NCBI GenBank assembly: GCA_047528275.1
Contig: CP180023.1
Coordinates: 496,001 to 560,000 of the forward strand
Length of the DNA: 64,000 nucleotides
Direction: 5' to 3'
DNA from: G039954875 sp047528275
Lineage (GTDB): Bacteria > Bacteroidota > Bacteroidia > Flavobacteriales > Blattabacteriaceae
Shown here: positions 39,866 through 51,040 of the stretch, piece after piece
How the letters are laid out: each line of letters starts with the position of its first letter
Numbering within the stretch: position 1 is the stretch's first letter
Made by a program: the position numbers and the translations under genes
Notes under the pieces: generated by a model
What the model was told of the DNA's origin: nothing
Database searches by the model: none
Seen by the model: only the letters and a program-made list of their open reading frames with translations

Positions 39866-41857
39866 TTAAGTGAAAAGATTCCACAATATCCCCGCTTGGA
39901 TGATCGGACCTGTGCTGGGATAACCCGGTACTACAAAATAATCGTTGCCCATAAAAATCGAATTGAAATGTTGGAAACGAAGGTAAAACTTCATACGATA
40001 CACCTCAAAATTGAGGAAATAGTCCAAAAAAGGATATCCGCCGATGCTTTGCCGAAGTACCCCATCTTGCAAGGGAGTCAAAGTGAATTCATTCAAAACT
40101 GGGAAAAATGCTCTCGATTTGAATTGACTGAAATAATTCAAAGTTACCCCTGTTTGTACAAATAGATTTCTATCAAAAAGCTGATCTTCATAATACAAGG
40201 AATTTCGAAGGATAAAAGTAGGGAATGGGAGCACTTCCTTGCCAGAATTGACCTTTTGATATTGTAAGGTATTGTCCAATCTAAGTTTCCAGAACTTAAA
40301 GATGGTTTGGGCACGGATATCAAAAAGGTTCAAATTTTTATTGTACTGCTCGGGTTTGCCATCTGGAGCGAAATAGGTATAATGACCGACATTGTATATA
40401 TTGAAATATAAGTTAATGTATTGATCTGATAGAAGGTATAAGTGTATGGATTGGGTTTTGATTTTTTTGAAATTGGGATTGTAGTAATTGTAATCCTTGT
40501 AAAAACTCCGGTAGGCTATCGTGTTGAAAGTAGGTGGTACTGTGTTGATCGCAAATTGGCCGCCCACCTGGAATTCTTGAAAAAGACGGACTTCCGCCTG
40601 AGCATTCAGGGTAAAAGCATTACCTGATTTTTTACCCAGAGTATATCGCCCCTCCCCCTTGAGTAAGACTAGATCGCTGTATTGATAATGAGTATTGCCT
40701 ATAGCTGATAGAATGTTCTCCCTTATCTTTTGTGGTACAATCGATGCGACGTTTATCCCTCCGGCAGGAAACTTATAACTCACCTTATCATAAGCTACAC
40801 CTGCTTCTATCCAAAGCTTTTTATTGAAATCAAGAGATACGGTAAGTTTATTTTTAAAATGAGTGTAGTCACTCTGGTCTTTTCTAGCCTCGTTGGGATA
40901 GGCTACTCCAAAAAAATCCTCAACCTGGTTCTCTTGATAAAGGTATTTTTTGGTTTCGTATTGTAACCGATGAGTAAAGAGTAAAGGCTTGTAAATGGTC
41001 GAATCATTCTTATGAATGGTAAATAATCCTAGCGATTGGCCTAAGTACCACCTTTGGATACCAAATTGACTATCGGCCGAATTCAGTCGAACCGCTATGC
41101 TTTGTGTGAACCTATTGGAGGTCTTGTTCTTTTGAAAGTTTTCAATATCCTTGAGACCACCGTTTTCCTCGTTATTGATATCTTGCCTGATGTAATGAGC
41201 CCATACCTTGTAGTGCTGATCACGTGTAAGGTAATTGATCGTGGATAGAAAGAAATTATTGGAGGCCAGTTGTCGAGCATATCGACCCGTCGAACGCAAG
41301 CCCCTGTATTGAAGCGAATAGTTGAATTGTTTGCTTGGACTATGAGTGAAAAGGAATTGAAGCATTTGCCCGAGAAACATACCGCTTTCGTAGAAAAATT
41401 GCGTAGTCGGAGTCTTTACATCAAAGTACCGGATCTCTTTGTCCGGGAAATAATTATATAGTTTAGTTGAGAAGCCCATATCAGGGATTAAACTGATCCT
41501 AGGATGGTAGACTAGTGGGTTAAACGGTTGCCCAATATTAGGAAAAGGTAATAAACCGAAGTTATCTTTTTGACGATAATTATGATCGTAATATGTATTT
41601 ATAGATAGTTTATTATTAAAACATTGAGGCGCTTGTCCTTCTTTCCAATAGTAGTAGTCTTCAGGAGTAGGATTGTAGATTTGTAGAGTATTTTGCTCTT
41701 TATCAGATTTTACCTTTTCTTTTTTTCCATCTTTTTCTTTATCGGGTTTATTTTCTTCCTCCTTTGCACCTTTTCCAGATTTGGTATCTTGTGCTATAGA
41801 TATCAATGAAAGGCAGTATAGAAAAAAAAAAGGATATAAAAAAGAGCGCTGTTTCAT
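39866..41857 (-). CDS. Bacteroidota 'putative porin' outer-membrane protein
   Basis: 663 aa from the ATG at 41857. The in-frame ATG at 41878 overlaps a good promoter box and is unlikely. Signal peptide MKQRSFLYPFFFLYCLSLIS to IAQ, then a Lys/Glu-rich linker (KGAKEEENKPDKEKDGKKEK), then a conserved IYNPTPEDYYYWKEG segment. The long beta-barrel body has many alternating aromatic strands (for example QFFYESGMFLGQMLQFLFTH, LFIHKNDST). It ends VQAGILWNLFT, a final strand with terminal aromatic as in outer-membrane barrels. This matches the Bacteroidota 'putative porin' family. Probably passive uptake of small solutes, important where TonB uptake is lost. Confidence 0.85.
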   Translation of the reverse strand: MKQRSFLYPFFFLYCLSLISIAQDTKSGKGAKEEENKPDKEKDGKKEKVKSDKEQNTLQIYNPTPEDYYYWKEGQAPQCFNNKLSINTYYDHNYRQKDNFGLLPFPNIGQPFNPLVYHPRISLIPDMGFSTKLYNYFPDKEIRYFDVKTPTTQFFYESGMFLGQMLQFLFTHSPSKQFNYSLQYRGLRSTGRYARQLASNNFFLSTINYLTRDQHYKVWAHYIRQDINNEENGGLKDIENFQKNKTSNRFTQSIAVRLNSADSQFGIQRWYLGQSLGLFTIHKNDSTIYKPLLFTHRLQYETKKYLYQENQVEDFFGVAYPNEARKDQSDYTHFKNKLTVSLDFNKKLWIEAGVAYDKVSYKFPAGGINVASIVPQKIRENILSAIGNTHYQYSDLVLLKGEGRYTLGKKSGNAFTLNAQAEVRLFQEFQVGGQFAINTVPPTFNTIAYRSFYKDYNYYNPNFKKIKTQSIHLYLLSDQYINLYFNIYNVGHYTYFAPDGKPEQYNKNLNLFDIRAQTIFKFWKLRLDNTLQYQKVNSGKEVLPFPTFILRNSLYYEDQLFDRNLFVQTGVTLNYFSQFKSRAFFPVLNEFTLTPLQDGVLRQSIGGYPFLDYFLNFEVYRMKFYLRFQHFNSIFMGNDYFVVPGYPSTGPIIQAGILWNLFT

Positions 41858-41875
41858 CTGATTAGGATTGATAGA

Positions 41876-41883
41876 CAAAGGTA
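41876..41883 (-). promoter_or_regulatory. -7 promoter box for the porin gene
   Basis: The minus strand reads TACCTTTG, an exact TAnnTTTG, ending 18 bases before the ATG at 41857. It favours that start over the upstream ATG. No clear TTG at the -33 position. Confidence 0.5.
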
Positions 41884-42590
41884 GTTTAATTTGAAAAGGG
41901 ATTGGTCAGGTAAATATCTATAGATTTTAAGAGATGGGTAACTCAATGTCTTTGGATGTTAAAGTAAATCTCACCCCACTCCCGTTTTTTTTATTATCAA
42001 ATCGTGAAATATTTGGAATAAAAGTTTCGAACTATATTTTTTTGATTAAATCAAATATTTTTTACATTTAAATTTTTTAGTTTTAATTAAAATTATAAAA
42101 TTAAATCATTCATATAAAATATGATATTTATAATAATATGTAATATATTTATGTTAATATACTAATATTATATTCTAATTAATAGAAGAGAATAAAGAAG
42201 GTATTTTATAATTATTAATATATAAAGTAATAAATATAAAATTATTTTTAATAAAACTCAATATCTATTATGTAGTTGTAAATAAAACAATCATATGCTT
42301 TCCTCTTGAAATGTCAGGAAATAATAAATAAAGTTCTAAAAATAGTATTGTGATGATTTTATGGAAGGGTGTTTGTGGGTCCACAATATATCAAAATTAT
42401 AAGAAAATTATTACTAACCTATGTTTAGTAGGATTTTTTGGTCTCTTTTTTTTCTCTACCTGGGTTGTACCCTTCTTATTTATTTTGTCATATTTCTTTA
42501 CCATAGAGAGGAGCTTTTTTCTTTTTTAAGTTTAAGAAAGCGTTTTTTGAGACCTATATAAGTTGATTATATAGCTGAGTAGTAAATACT
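41884..42590. other. AT-rich spacer before the tra remnant
   Basis: About 700 bases of very AT-rich DNA with no supported gene. A short plus-strand hydrophobic run (about 42420-42520, for example FFGLFFFSTWVVPFLFILSY) may be an eroded membrane protein. Confidence 0.4.
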
Positions 42591-43070
42591 CCGTAGAGCA
42601 ACTTTACCTCGGCTGGTCTGTTAGGAGGAGCTAGAGATTATAGCTATCCTTTTCAAGATATGCCTAACTTTCATTCATCGATCATAACGGATTCTGAAAT
42701 ACAAAAAACTAATACACATCAAGATATAGAGATAATAAGCCATTATCCCTGAAGTTTAACTGAAGAAAATGAGATATCACAGTACAAGAGACTATATTAG
42801 ATGAGGAGATTGAAAGAAATTTATCCATCTTAAACGAAGGACTAGATGAGCATTCATAGAGGTAAGAACATCTACAGAAACTCAATATTTTTTTTTTGAG
42901 AAAAAAATAAGGCTTATCAATGGGAAAATAAAGCCCTTAAAAACCAAGCGAGTTAAGTCTAATGAAAATAATCCACTTGAAGATGTTAGTGTAGATGAAT
43001 TGCTAAATATCAGTAGATAAAACCTTAATTCTATAAAAATTAAAATATTATAAAAAATGAAATCATATAG
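42591..43070 (+). pseudogene. Degraded ORF upstream of traE
   Basis: Readable runs: SNFTSAGLLGGARDYSYPFQ, DITVQETILDEEIERNLSIL then NEGLDEHS, and NGKIKPLKTKRVKSNENNPL ending VDELLNISR. In CTnDOT-like elements this place holds traB-traD-type accessory genes. I cannot assign which. Confidence 0.3.
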
Positions 43071-43084
43071 TTTTATAAAAAAAA

Positions 43085-43401
43085 AATTAAATCAGTTGTA
43101 TTAATCTATGAAATCTCTGTAGTGAATAAAATTTTTACTCAGAATTCTTCAGGTGGTAATCAACAAGTATAAAATACTATTTGTAACGCTACGGGTAATA
43201 TAAATAGTTATTTTTACCCTGCTATACACCTAATGTATGGAAATCACTTCCATCATTGAACTGATAGGCGGTATAAAGGTTTATTTCAAATGAAATTCTG
43301 ATGATCCAATATACAGAAAGTAGCTGCAGGATGGTTTGGAGTATGTATTTTTTATTGGTGGTTGTTACGGTATTGAAGACCTTTTTGGTATTGGTACTTA
43401 A
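43085..43401 (+). pseudogene. traE: TraE-like conjugative transposon protein remnant
   Basis: Reads (two frames) SSGGNQQV, NATGNINSYFYPAIHLMY, then IIELIGGIKVYFK, KVAAGWFGVCIF and a C-terminal hydrophobic end GIGT before TAA at 43401. TraE of Bacteroidota conjugative transposons is a small membrane protein with G(A)xIxSYFxxxxxLxYAIGAxxGLIGGxKVYxKWxxGDxD and an AxxWFGxCIF segment. Directly before traF and traG. Frameshifted. Confidence 0.6.
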
Positions 43402-43439
43402 TTGATTGACATAAAATATATCACGTTAACCTATCAATA

Positions 43440-43738
43440 AAAGCATAGGTAAGTAGGTAGAGTTCAAAAGACTGAAGGCCCAGTATATTTTTGTATGAGA
43501 GGGAGCTTAATGGGGGCTTTTATTTCTTGTTATGTATATCGTTGGGATTAATCCCAATGTCTGTCTGGTTTCTGTGTTTGTTTTAGCCACGCTTCTATTT
43601 TATTTTGTGTTTTCTATCAATAAGAAATATGATCAACACAGTTTAATGAAACTGATCACTAAGGGGAAACGGTCTCGATTTATCATCAATCTCGGTTATT
43701 GTAAATTAGGATTATATTTTTTTTTGAGGATACTTTGA
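43440..43738 (+). pseudogene. traF: TraF-like conjugative transposon protein remnant
   Basis: Readable parts: VEFKRLKAQYIFV (with a stop), then the open frame 43532-43738: MYIVGINPNVCLVSVFVLAT, FYFVFSINKKYDQHSLMKLI, then RSRFIINLGYC. It matches TraF (two membrane helices, then NKKYGxxGLMKLxAxxxxPxxIxxR). Its end is 11 bases before the traG start. Confidence 0.6.
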
Positions 43739-43749
43739 ATAAACATCTC

Positions 43750-46223
43750 ATGAGGAAAGTATTTAAAGTATCTGAGTTAGAGAAAAGTTGTCCTTATTAG
43801 CTATGAAAGATGTTTGTATCATCAGTAAGTACGCTGATATCAACATAGTTTTTTAGGTAGACCTGTTTGAGGTGTTTACGTTCTCTGAGCAAAACTATGA
43901 AAATTTGCATCAAGCAAAGCTTAAAGCTATTCGTATGCTTTCTCAGTTTTTCATTGTGTATAAATAAGACTGGTTTCTTGAGGAGAAATATACCCCGATG
44001 TTGCTAAGGATGAATTGAGTTTTCTTTCTCATTCATTTGAGCGGACTTTTCTTAATCATTATTGTTATTTATTTATTACTAAGTGTTTAACTGAATGTAT
44101 GTGGACTATCAGTCTATTTATCTCTTTGAGTAGAGGACAGATCATCCCTAAAGATATGCTTGATAAGGACCTGATCGAGAACTTTATTGAAAATGCAGCA
44201 AAGTTTGAGCGTATACTTATCGATAGTGACATTTCAAGCTCAAGAGACTTTTGCATGAAGAGATCATCGGTACTAAGGAAAGGGTTGGTATACTTGAAAA
44301 ATATCTCTCGGTCACGCAGAGAAATCAACCCGGTCTAGAGGATATGGATTTTTCTAATGGGTTTAAGATGGGATCAAAATCCTTTAATTTTTTTATTATA
44401 TCGGATCTTGATAAACTCCCTTCCGAGGTGAGTACCGATCGGACTTATGACCGTTTGAGTACGGATAAAAATAAGTGCTGTTTGGGATTTTTCTTTGCCT
44501 TGGGATTATTTCTTTCATCTAATCATATTTACAATCAGTACATCTTCATCAATAATCATCAGTCCAATTTGAAGAAATTCGAAAAAGTGGTTTGAAATCC
44601 CAACTCGATTTTCCTCTATAGTCGTGAGAATGCTATCAAAAAAGAGTTGGTGTATCGATATCTTAATAAAATCATCACTTTTGGTTTGTTTTCATTATGG
44701 GCTCATTGCAATGTGTTTATTTACTCTGAGAGAAAAAAGAAATTGAAGACTTTTTACAATCTTACTAGTTTGATATCACAATACTATGTAATATAATCCT
44801 GGGCACAATATGATCGATGCTCCAGTGCTTTTATGGACAGGTATTCCGGGTAATGCCGGAGATTTTCCTTCGGAAAAGAGCTTTTATATCTTTTCCGAGC
44901 AAGCGGTCTGTTTTTTTTAATAATGAGACGAACTATCAGTCATTCTTGAGTTCATTTGACATCAAAATGATCGACTGAAGTAGTGGGAAACTTATCCACG
45001 TAGAATATCTCTGACAAATCGATAAAGCGTGGAATTATTACCAATAGAAATAAGTTTGTCTTAGGGCCTTCTGGAAGTGCTAAATCTTTCTTCACCAATT
45101 ATATGGTACGGAAATATTATGAGTAAGGTACACATGTCTTGTTGGTCTATACGGGTAATTCTTATCTTGCCATTTTCCGGTTGATTCAAAATAAGACACG
45201 TTACCAAGACGAAGTATACTATACCTATGCCGAGGAAAACCTCATAGCATTCAATCCATTTTTTATCCATGATGGAGTATTCGATATCGAAAAGAAGTTG
45301 AGTATCAAAACTCTGATCATGATGATTTGGAAGAGAGAAAATGAATTACCCACACGAGATGAAGAAGTAGCCCTATCCAATGCGGTAAACCACTACTTGT
45401 ACTTTGTCAAGGAAAAAACTAAGTTGTTCTTTAATATTTTTTATGGATTTTTAAATATTAAATACAGAAAAAATGCTTAGGAGGAAGAATGTACGTGAAA
45501 AAGATTTTGATATCAATAATTTTTTAAATGTTTTAGAGCCCTATTATCAGGGTAGTGAGTATGAGTACCTTTTGAATTCGGACAAGAAATTGGATCTTTT
45601 GAACAAACCTTTCATCGTCTTCGAAATCAATAATATCAAGGATTATAAGATCCTCTTTCCAGTGGTTACCCTCATCATCATGGAAACCTTCATCAATAAA
45701 ATGCGTCATTTGAAAAGTCTACGTAAGCTGATTCTGATAAAAGAGACTTGGAAGGCTATTGCCAGAGAAAGTATAGCTGAGTATATTAAGTATTTCTTTA
45801 AAATAGTCAGGAAATTTTTTAATAAAGGTAGTGGTTACTCAAGAAGTTGATGACATCATCAACAATTCGATCGTTAAGCATACCATTATTAATAATTCCG
45901 ATTGAAAAATTTTACTCGATCAGCGCAAGTACATGAATAAATTTGAAGAAATCCAACGTTTTTTAGCTCTGATTGACAAAGAAAAATACCAGATTCTTTC
46001 GGTTAATCTGGATAATCACCCACATCGCAAATACAAAAAAGTTTGGATCGGTTTAAGTGGCAGTAAAAGAGCCATCTATGCCACTGAAGTATCTCCTGAA
46101 GAATACTATGCTTAAACTACTCAGGAGACCGAAAAATTTAACCTTCTTAACCTAGTGGAGAAAAAAGGAGAAGACATTGAGCTAGCCATACGTGAGATGC
46201 TCGAAGTAGAAAAAGATAATTAA
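43750..46223 (+). pseudogene. traG: TraG conjugation ATPase (VirB4-like) remnant
   Basis: Starts MRKVFKVSELEKSC. It is nearly continuous across frames: ISKYADINIVF, FEVFTFSEQNYENLHQAKLK, RGQIIPKDMLDKDLIENFIE, FSNGFKMGSKSFNFF, AIPGNAGD-like TGIPGNAGDFPSEK. The Walker A region is LGPSGSAKSFFTN (a normal GxGKS Gly changed to Ala). Later FNPFFIHDGVFDIEKK, LILIKETWKAIARESIAEYI (Walker B-like region), QEVDDIINNSIV and WIGLSGSKRAIYATEVSPEE. It ends IREMLEVEKDN with TAA. It powered the mating-pair (type IV secretion) channel. Many stops and frameshifts, yet similarity runs full length, so the decay is recent. Confidence 0.85.
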
Positions 46224-46257
46224 TAAAATCTAGAATTAGAACATAAAAAAAAGTTTA

Positions 46258-46850
46258 TGATTATAAGAAGCGTTCTGTTATTAACTATTTATATAATAGG
46301 TTTCTCCAATACGTAACAAGTCAACCCCAACATACAAATCCAACTCAGTACTATAGCTTAGCAACAATATATCATCCAGCAACTTATATTGATCAACCAG
46401 AATCTTTCAACTCTGAATGAGATTTATAGAAGCTAGATTTTATAAGTTAGGCTGATAAGATCACTTCAAATGGACTTTTAGGAAATTCAAACACTATCAA
46501 TCAGAAATTGAATGTGATCAAAACGAGATTAGGTAATTTGGATAAGTCAGTGTATATCGATAGGAAAAAGTAAGCTAATCTTTATAGCATTGGAATATGC
46601 TTAGAAAGACTGATTAGAAACTCCCAAATTGTGATGTAATTAATAAAGGGAGGAAGTGAAGGCTATAAAGACAAATATGCTAGTATATATTATAAAGCTA
46701 ATACTATTAAAAATTATTTGATAATATAAATTTTAAGAAATATTTTAAAATAACTATTCAAGATAGGATCCATATCATTAATAAAGTATATGATATTATT
46801 TCAAAGAGTAAGGAAAAACTCAAAAGAAATTTTTTTGTACTAAAAAACTG
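46258..46850 (+). pseudogene. Probable TraI-like conjugation protein remnant
   Basis: It opens MIIRSVLLLTIYIIGFSNT, a signal-like start, then QVNPNIQIQLSTIA and a helical Gln-rich segment. A second frame reads NTINQKLNVIKTRLGNLDKS, LYSIGICLERLIRNSQIV and GGSEGYKDKYASIYYKAN. The place between traG and traJ, a secretory start and a helical body fit TraI (DUF4141-like, TrbJ-type) of conjugative transposons. Assigned mainly from synteny. Confidence 0.4.
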
Positions 46851-46959
46851 AAAATTATAATATATATTTATATATATATAATAATTATTTGAAATAAATT
46901 AAAATAATATAATTAATTTAACTTAAATCACTGGATCTGGGTGGTTGATTTTTTAGATA

Positions 46960-47775
46960 GAAAGCATATATGCAGAAATGACTATCCACTTTAATGTATT
47001 TAATAACGTAACCCGTTCTATAGAAACTTGGCTGTTTTGTTTTACATTTTCTTTCGTGTATGGAAGCAAATACCTAATGCAGAATTCATCAATTTCTTTC
47101 TGTTAGTTCGTCCATTTTTGATGAGGTTTTGTATTCTAATATCCCTAACTATTATTACGACAATCAATGGAATTATATAAAATTTTATAAATTTTTTCAA
47201 AAAAACTATTAAAATATTCGTATGAATATTATTATTACTGTAATTCTTTTGATTATCATTGGTATCAAGTGATGAAAAACTTGAATGTGTGTTTAAAAAT
47301 TTAAGTTTCGAACTCATGAAGATCATTACTAAGGTAGTTTAGTTAGGGTTAAACATAATGCAAATATTCTTTTTGATCATATTGGTCATGTTAGGACCTA
47401 TTATATTTAGATTATCTATATTAGATTTTTTTTGATGTAATTTATTGGAATTATTGAAGAAATATGTCAGTATTTATCTCTTACTAACGATTAGTAATAT
47501 ATTATACCCTATGACAATCAGGATGTCTTAATTAACTTTTTCGGGGCCTCTTGGTTTATGGTCTTAGTGTTTTTAGTTATATCCATATTTTGCTATTTAA
47601 AAATCCCTGAAATTTCAAGTTAGGTAGTTGAAGTTGCAGGTGGTATTGGTTTTGAAAACAGTTGTGGTAGTAGTGGTGTTGGATATGTCGGGGGTAAGTT
47701 AAGGTAATTACTCCAAGGAGGTTATGGTGCTATAAAAAAATGGATTTTTCAAAAGTATAGGTAGGGTAATGAATT
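46960..47775 (+). pseudogene. traJ: TraJ-like membrane protein remnant
   Basis: Hydrophobic runs on the plus strand include WNYIKFYKFFQKNY, FIGIIEEICQYLSLTN and WFMVLVFLVISIFCYLKIPE followed by VVEVAGGIGFENS. The last matches the end of TraJ, where a final membrane segment precedes VPxxAxWIVxAGGxGAxxxxV. It lies between the TraI-like piece and traK. Stops are frequent. Confidence 0.45.
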
Positions 47776-47802
47776 TATTGATAATATTAAAATAATGCAA
47801 CT

Positions 47803-48424
47803 GTGTTCAAAATTTTAAAAAAACATCCACACAACCTTTAAGTAGATTAGGTTATTTTTTATAGTCTTTGTCTTGTTGGTCAGTATGATTTGTATTTATA
47901 CTGTTTGTTTTTTATATTGTGTGGCACAAAAGTCTAGGGAGAAGATCTATGTACTTGACCAAGGGAATCCTTTACTTTTAGCTCTGTCTCAAGACGTCAG
48001 TCAAAATAGACCTGTCGAGGCTCGAGACAATGTGAAGCATTTTTATGAGTTGTTCTTAATTCTATCAATTGATTATAATTAGATTAAACAAAATGTAGAG
48101 TGTATCCCATATCTCTGTAATGAGAGTGCTGCCTAGGAGTTTAAAACCTGAAAAAATCTAATTATTATAACCAGTTGATCTCTGGAAACATTAGTCAAAG
48201 TGTCAGATTGGACAGTGTTGAGGTTAATTTTGATAACGGTTGTTACTATGCTAATACTTATTTTATACAGATGCTTATGAGGACTACTTTGGTTACTGAG
48301 AGAAATCTAGTCACTAAGTATTGGTTTATGGATATATCACCTTCGGATAATAATCTCCATGGGTTTTTAATGGAAAAATGGCAGATACTCGAAAATAATG
48401 AAATCAAGTCTTATCCTAGATAAA
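47803..48424 (+). pseudogene. traK: TraK conjugative transposon protein remnant
   Basis: From a GTG: VFKILKKHPHNL. The open piece 47873-48082 reads MLVSMICIYTVCFLYCVAQK, EKIYVLDQGNPLLLALSQD, RPVEARDNVKHFYELFLIL. The final open piece 48175-48423 reads LISGNISQSVRLDSVEVNFD, TTLVTERNLVTKYWFMDISP then SDNNLHGFLMEKWQI, ending in a stop. These are the TraK signatures (P-V-E-A-R-D-H-V-x-x-F-H; YYxxLISGNISQxxxxDSVxxD; RNLVTxGxLRxxxRSDNNPHGFLIExW). Only a few lesions remain. Confidence 0.8.
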
Positions 48425-48780
48425 ACAAAGGATAAAGAAGAAGCTATATTCGGAGAAGAGATTCAGTTGAAGGAACAATCCCCTATAGCTTATACCAAAG
48501 AGAGGATGAAGCGCTATATCGAATGATAAGATAAAAAAAAACTCTCTCATAAATAGAAGCTCGCTGTTTTATGGCTATTTATAGCCTTTTATGGTCTGTG
48601 TTTGTTTTTTTTACCTATGATATCTTTGTAAGCGATCGTCTGGTACAAAAAAAAATACAATACTATTCAGTCTATAATAAAGCCGTTATAAATGAAACAG
48701 AAAACAGAAGTATCCCAAAAAGAGTCTCAAGACTGCTTAAAATTTGATGAGGTAAAAGTTGATAAGTGTCAAAACCATAA
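48425..48780 (+). pseudogene. traL: TraL-like small membrane protein remnant
   Basis: Near 48500-48660: KERMKRYIE, then KLAVLWLFIAFYGLCLFFL and YNTIQSIIKPL. One membrane span after a short basic cytosolic part, in the traL position between traK and traM. Interrupted by stops. Confidence 0.45.
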
Positions 48781-48804
48781 ATATTGATTATAAAAATTAA
48801 TATT

Positions 48805-50045
48805 ATGTATCATAAATACCGAATATACACAAAAATTACTTCAAAAAATAAAATACCCTTGATTTTATATATTTTTATCACTTCTGTAGCTTGTCTATTG
48901 TTTTGATTGTTTGATGGAGATATAGAGGTAGAGCATCAAGGATAATGAAGTAACTCTAACAATCTCAATATGAGGATTCCTTCTTCGTTGAATGTTAGCA
49001 TTGAAAGGAGTAAGATTAATGCTTACTTGAATTCAAATTCAGGTGAAGAAAAAGAACAATAAATAAAAAATCTCCTGGATTGTGATCTCGAAAGCACTTG
49101 TATCGATGGTCCTGAATCATCCGTTGTAAATGATAATAAATTCAATGTGAAGAGTACTGGGATGATTTATTCTCTTTATTTTTAACAAACTGTCCCTTCG
49201 AAGTAGTCTATAAAAAAAAATAAGAAAGAAGAAGATGAATTTACCCAACAGTTGAATGTATTGTATTAAAATGAAGGGATAATTTTACGTGATGATACTC
49301 ATCCCTCTTTTGCTCAATCCTCTTTTGACAATGAAAGAGTACATCACTCTCTTGCATTGACGGAAAAAAAACATAAATGATAGTGCTATTCCTCAAGTAA
49401 TAGATTCTGACCAATCGTCCAATCATCCGTATGGAAATTTCGATGCGGGTACTTTAAGAAGGGCTGTAGAAAAAGACTTCAGAAAAGTCTATATCAGAGA
49501 TCTATGAAATCTCAATTAAAAAAAAAACAAATAGGTACCCTTGTACAAGCTGATCTTATGGGCTTATTTACTCAAGAGATTCTTATCATTAGGAATTGAT
49601 TTTACACTATTTTAAAATCTCATAATCAGGATCATACGAATAGTATTATCGGTTTCGTTGTACATCAAGATCAAATCTTAGTAGATGGATTCAATCTGAA
49701 GTTGTGTACACTCTCCGATATTAATGTAAATGCCAAGATCACCCTTAAAAATAATTTTATATACGGTGTAGCCAGTCTTTCCTACGAATGCCTCAATATC
49801 GAGATATTTAATATCAGGTATAAAAATGATATTCTTCCATTTTGTCTAGACGTTTACGATCAAGATGAGTTGAAAGGCATTTACATCCCAGGAGCCAAAA
49901 CTATAGGGAAAAGAGGGAGAGAAGTTTTGCACCAAGTAGTAGATGGGATACAACCAGCTAATATTGATGAATTTCAATAGGATGGATCTGCTATCATAAC
50001 TATGCACACTACAACTACAGGACAATATTTAACATTGGAATGATT
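48805..50045 (+). pseudogene. traM: TraM conjugative transposon protein remnant
   Basis: Starts MYHKYRIYTKITSKNKIPLI, then a membrane span (ILYIFITSVACLLF) and, in the middle, the linker ISTSL-like LNMRIPSSLNVSIERSKINA. The C-terminal open frame 49702-49980 reads MCTLSDINVNAKITLKNNFI, GVASLSYECLNIEIFNIRY and LPFCLDVYDQDELKGIYIPG. This is the TraM/VirB10-like end (IPKGTxVYGxxxxxxxRxxIxIxSI, PVxLxVYDxDGxxGIYVPG). It would bridge the two membranes in the mating channel. Frameshifts and stops. Confidence 0.75.
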
Positions 50046-50153
50046 TAGGAAGATATCAATATTACAAAATTCTTTATTATTAGTTGTATTTTTAAAATAA
50101 AGTTCTATTTACAAGATAATCATAGTATGTATTTTAAAAAAAATGATGAATAT

Positions 50154-51040
50154 ATGAATTTTATAATAATGGAAAAAGTATTCCACTTGTTTATGACTTG
50201 TCCAGTTTTACTGTTTTCACATTTCATCTTGTCTCAGAACAGCATCCGTTCAAGGATAGTCATCGCCTCAAATCCTTTCAGCTCGAAGTGGTCTATGAAC
50301 AAGACCGTCAATCTGATCTTTCCGGCCGCGCTATACAAGTAGTAGAACTTGATAGTTCCGATATTATCGCCGATAAATTTGAAGGTATAGAAAATGTTCT
50401 AAGAATTAAATCTAATACTCGAGATGGTTTTCCAGAAACCAACCTAAGAGCGATCACCAAGGATGGAAAATATTTTTTTATGTGAATTATGCAGAGGATC
50501 TATCTGTGCTTAGCTATTAGCTTAGTGGAAATGATTTCACTGGAGTGAGTAAGAAATTTTTTCTCGAAAATGCTGATACCACCACCTCATCCGTTACTTT
50601 TTAAGAAGTACAGATGAATCAAGGTATATGATTCAATATAGGCAAAAGATCATAGAAAAAAGCACTAGATCAATTACCTAGGTATGAAAGCATTTGAAAT
50701 GGTATTTACTTTGAAATAATTATATATCATTTAAAATATGATTTTTATTCATTTAAGATAAAAAATAATTTATACATTAATTAAGATATCAATTTCATTA
50801 AATTTTACATCAGAGATAAGAAGGAGCTCAGTCACATGACTCTTCAAGAGATTGAAGTCCTATTACTATATACCTATCCTGAAGTATATACCGTCAAAGG
50901 AAAAGAAAGGCAGAATGTGGTTTTTGTGTTACAAAAATTCACCATTCCAAATGACAAGATTCTCGAAGTAGAAATATTTGATAAAATTGAGATAGGTATC
51001 TACGGTTTCATTTAAACAATGCTGATATTATTAACGCAAA
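50154..51040 (+). pseudogene. traN: TraN conjugative transposon protein remnant
   Basis: It opens MNFIIMEKVFHLFMTC. Continuous pieces: AIQVVELDSSDIIADKFEGI, ENVLRIKSNTRDGFPETNLR, AITKDGKYFFM (open frame 50198-50485), then, after a gap, INFIKFYIRDKKELSHMTLQ then EIEVLLLYTYPEVYTVKGKE and VFVLQKFTIPNDKILEVEIF. These match TraN (HLIFPSxIxYVDLGSxxIIAxKAxxxxNVLRVKA; FxxxYIRDKK...P; VYxFxKFTIPDxKxLxxE), a VirB9-like component. About five lesions. Confidence 0.75.

Noticed and set aside
39728..41461. Several plus-strand open frames (for example 39728-40165, 40730-40966) in the porin gene
   Set aside because: They are antisense shadows of a complete 663-aa porin with signal peptide and barrel pattern. 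They carry no recognisable motifs of their own.
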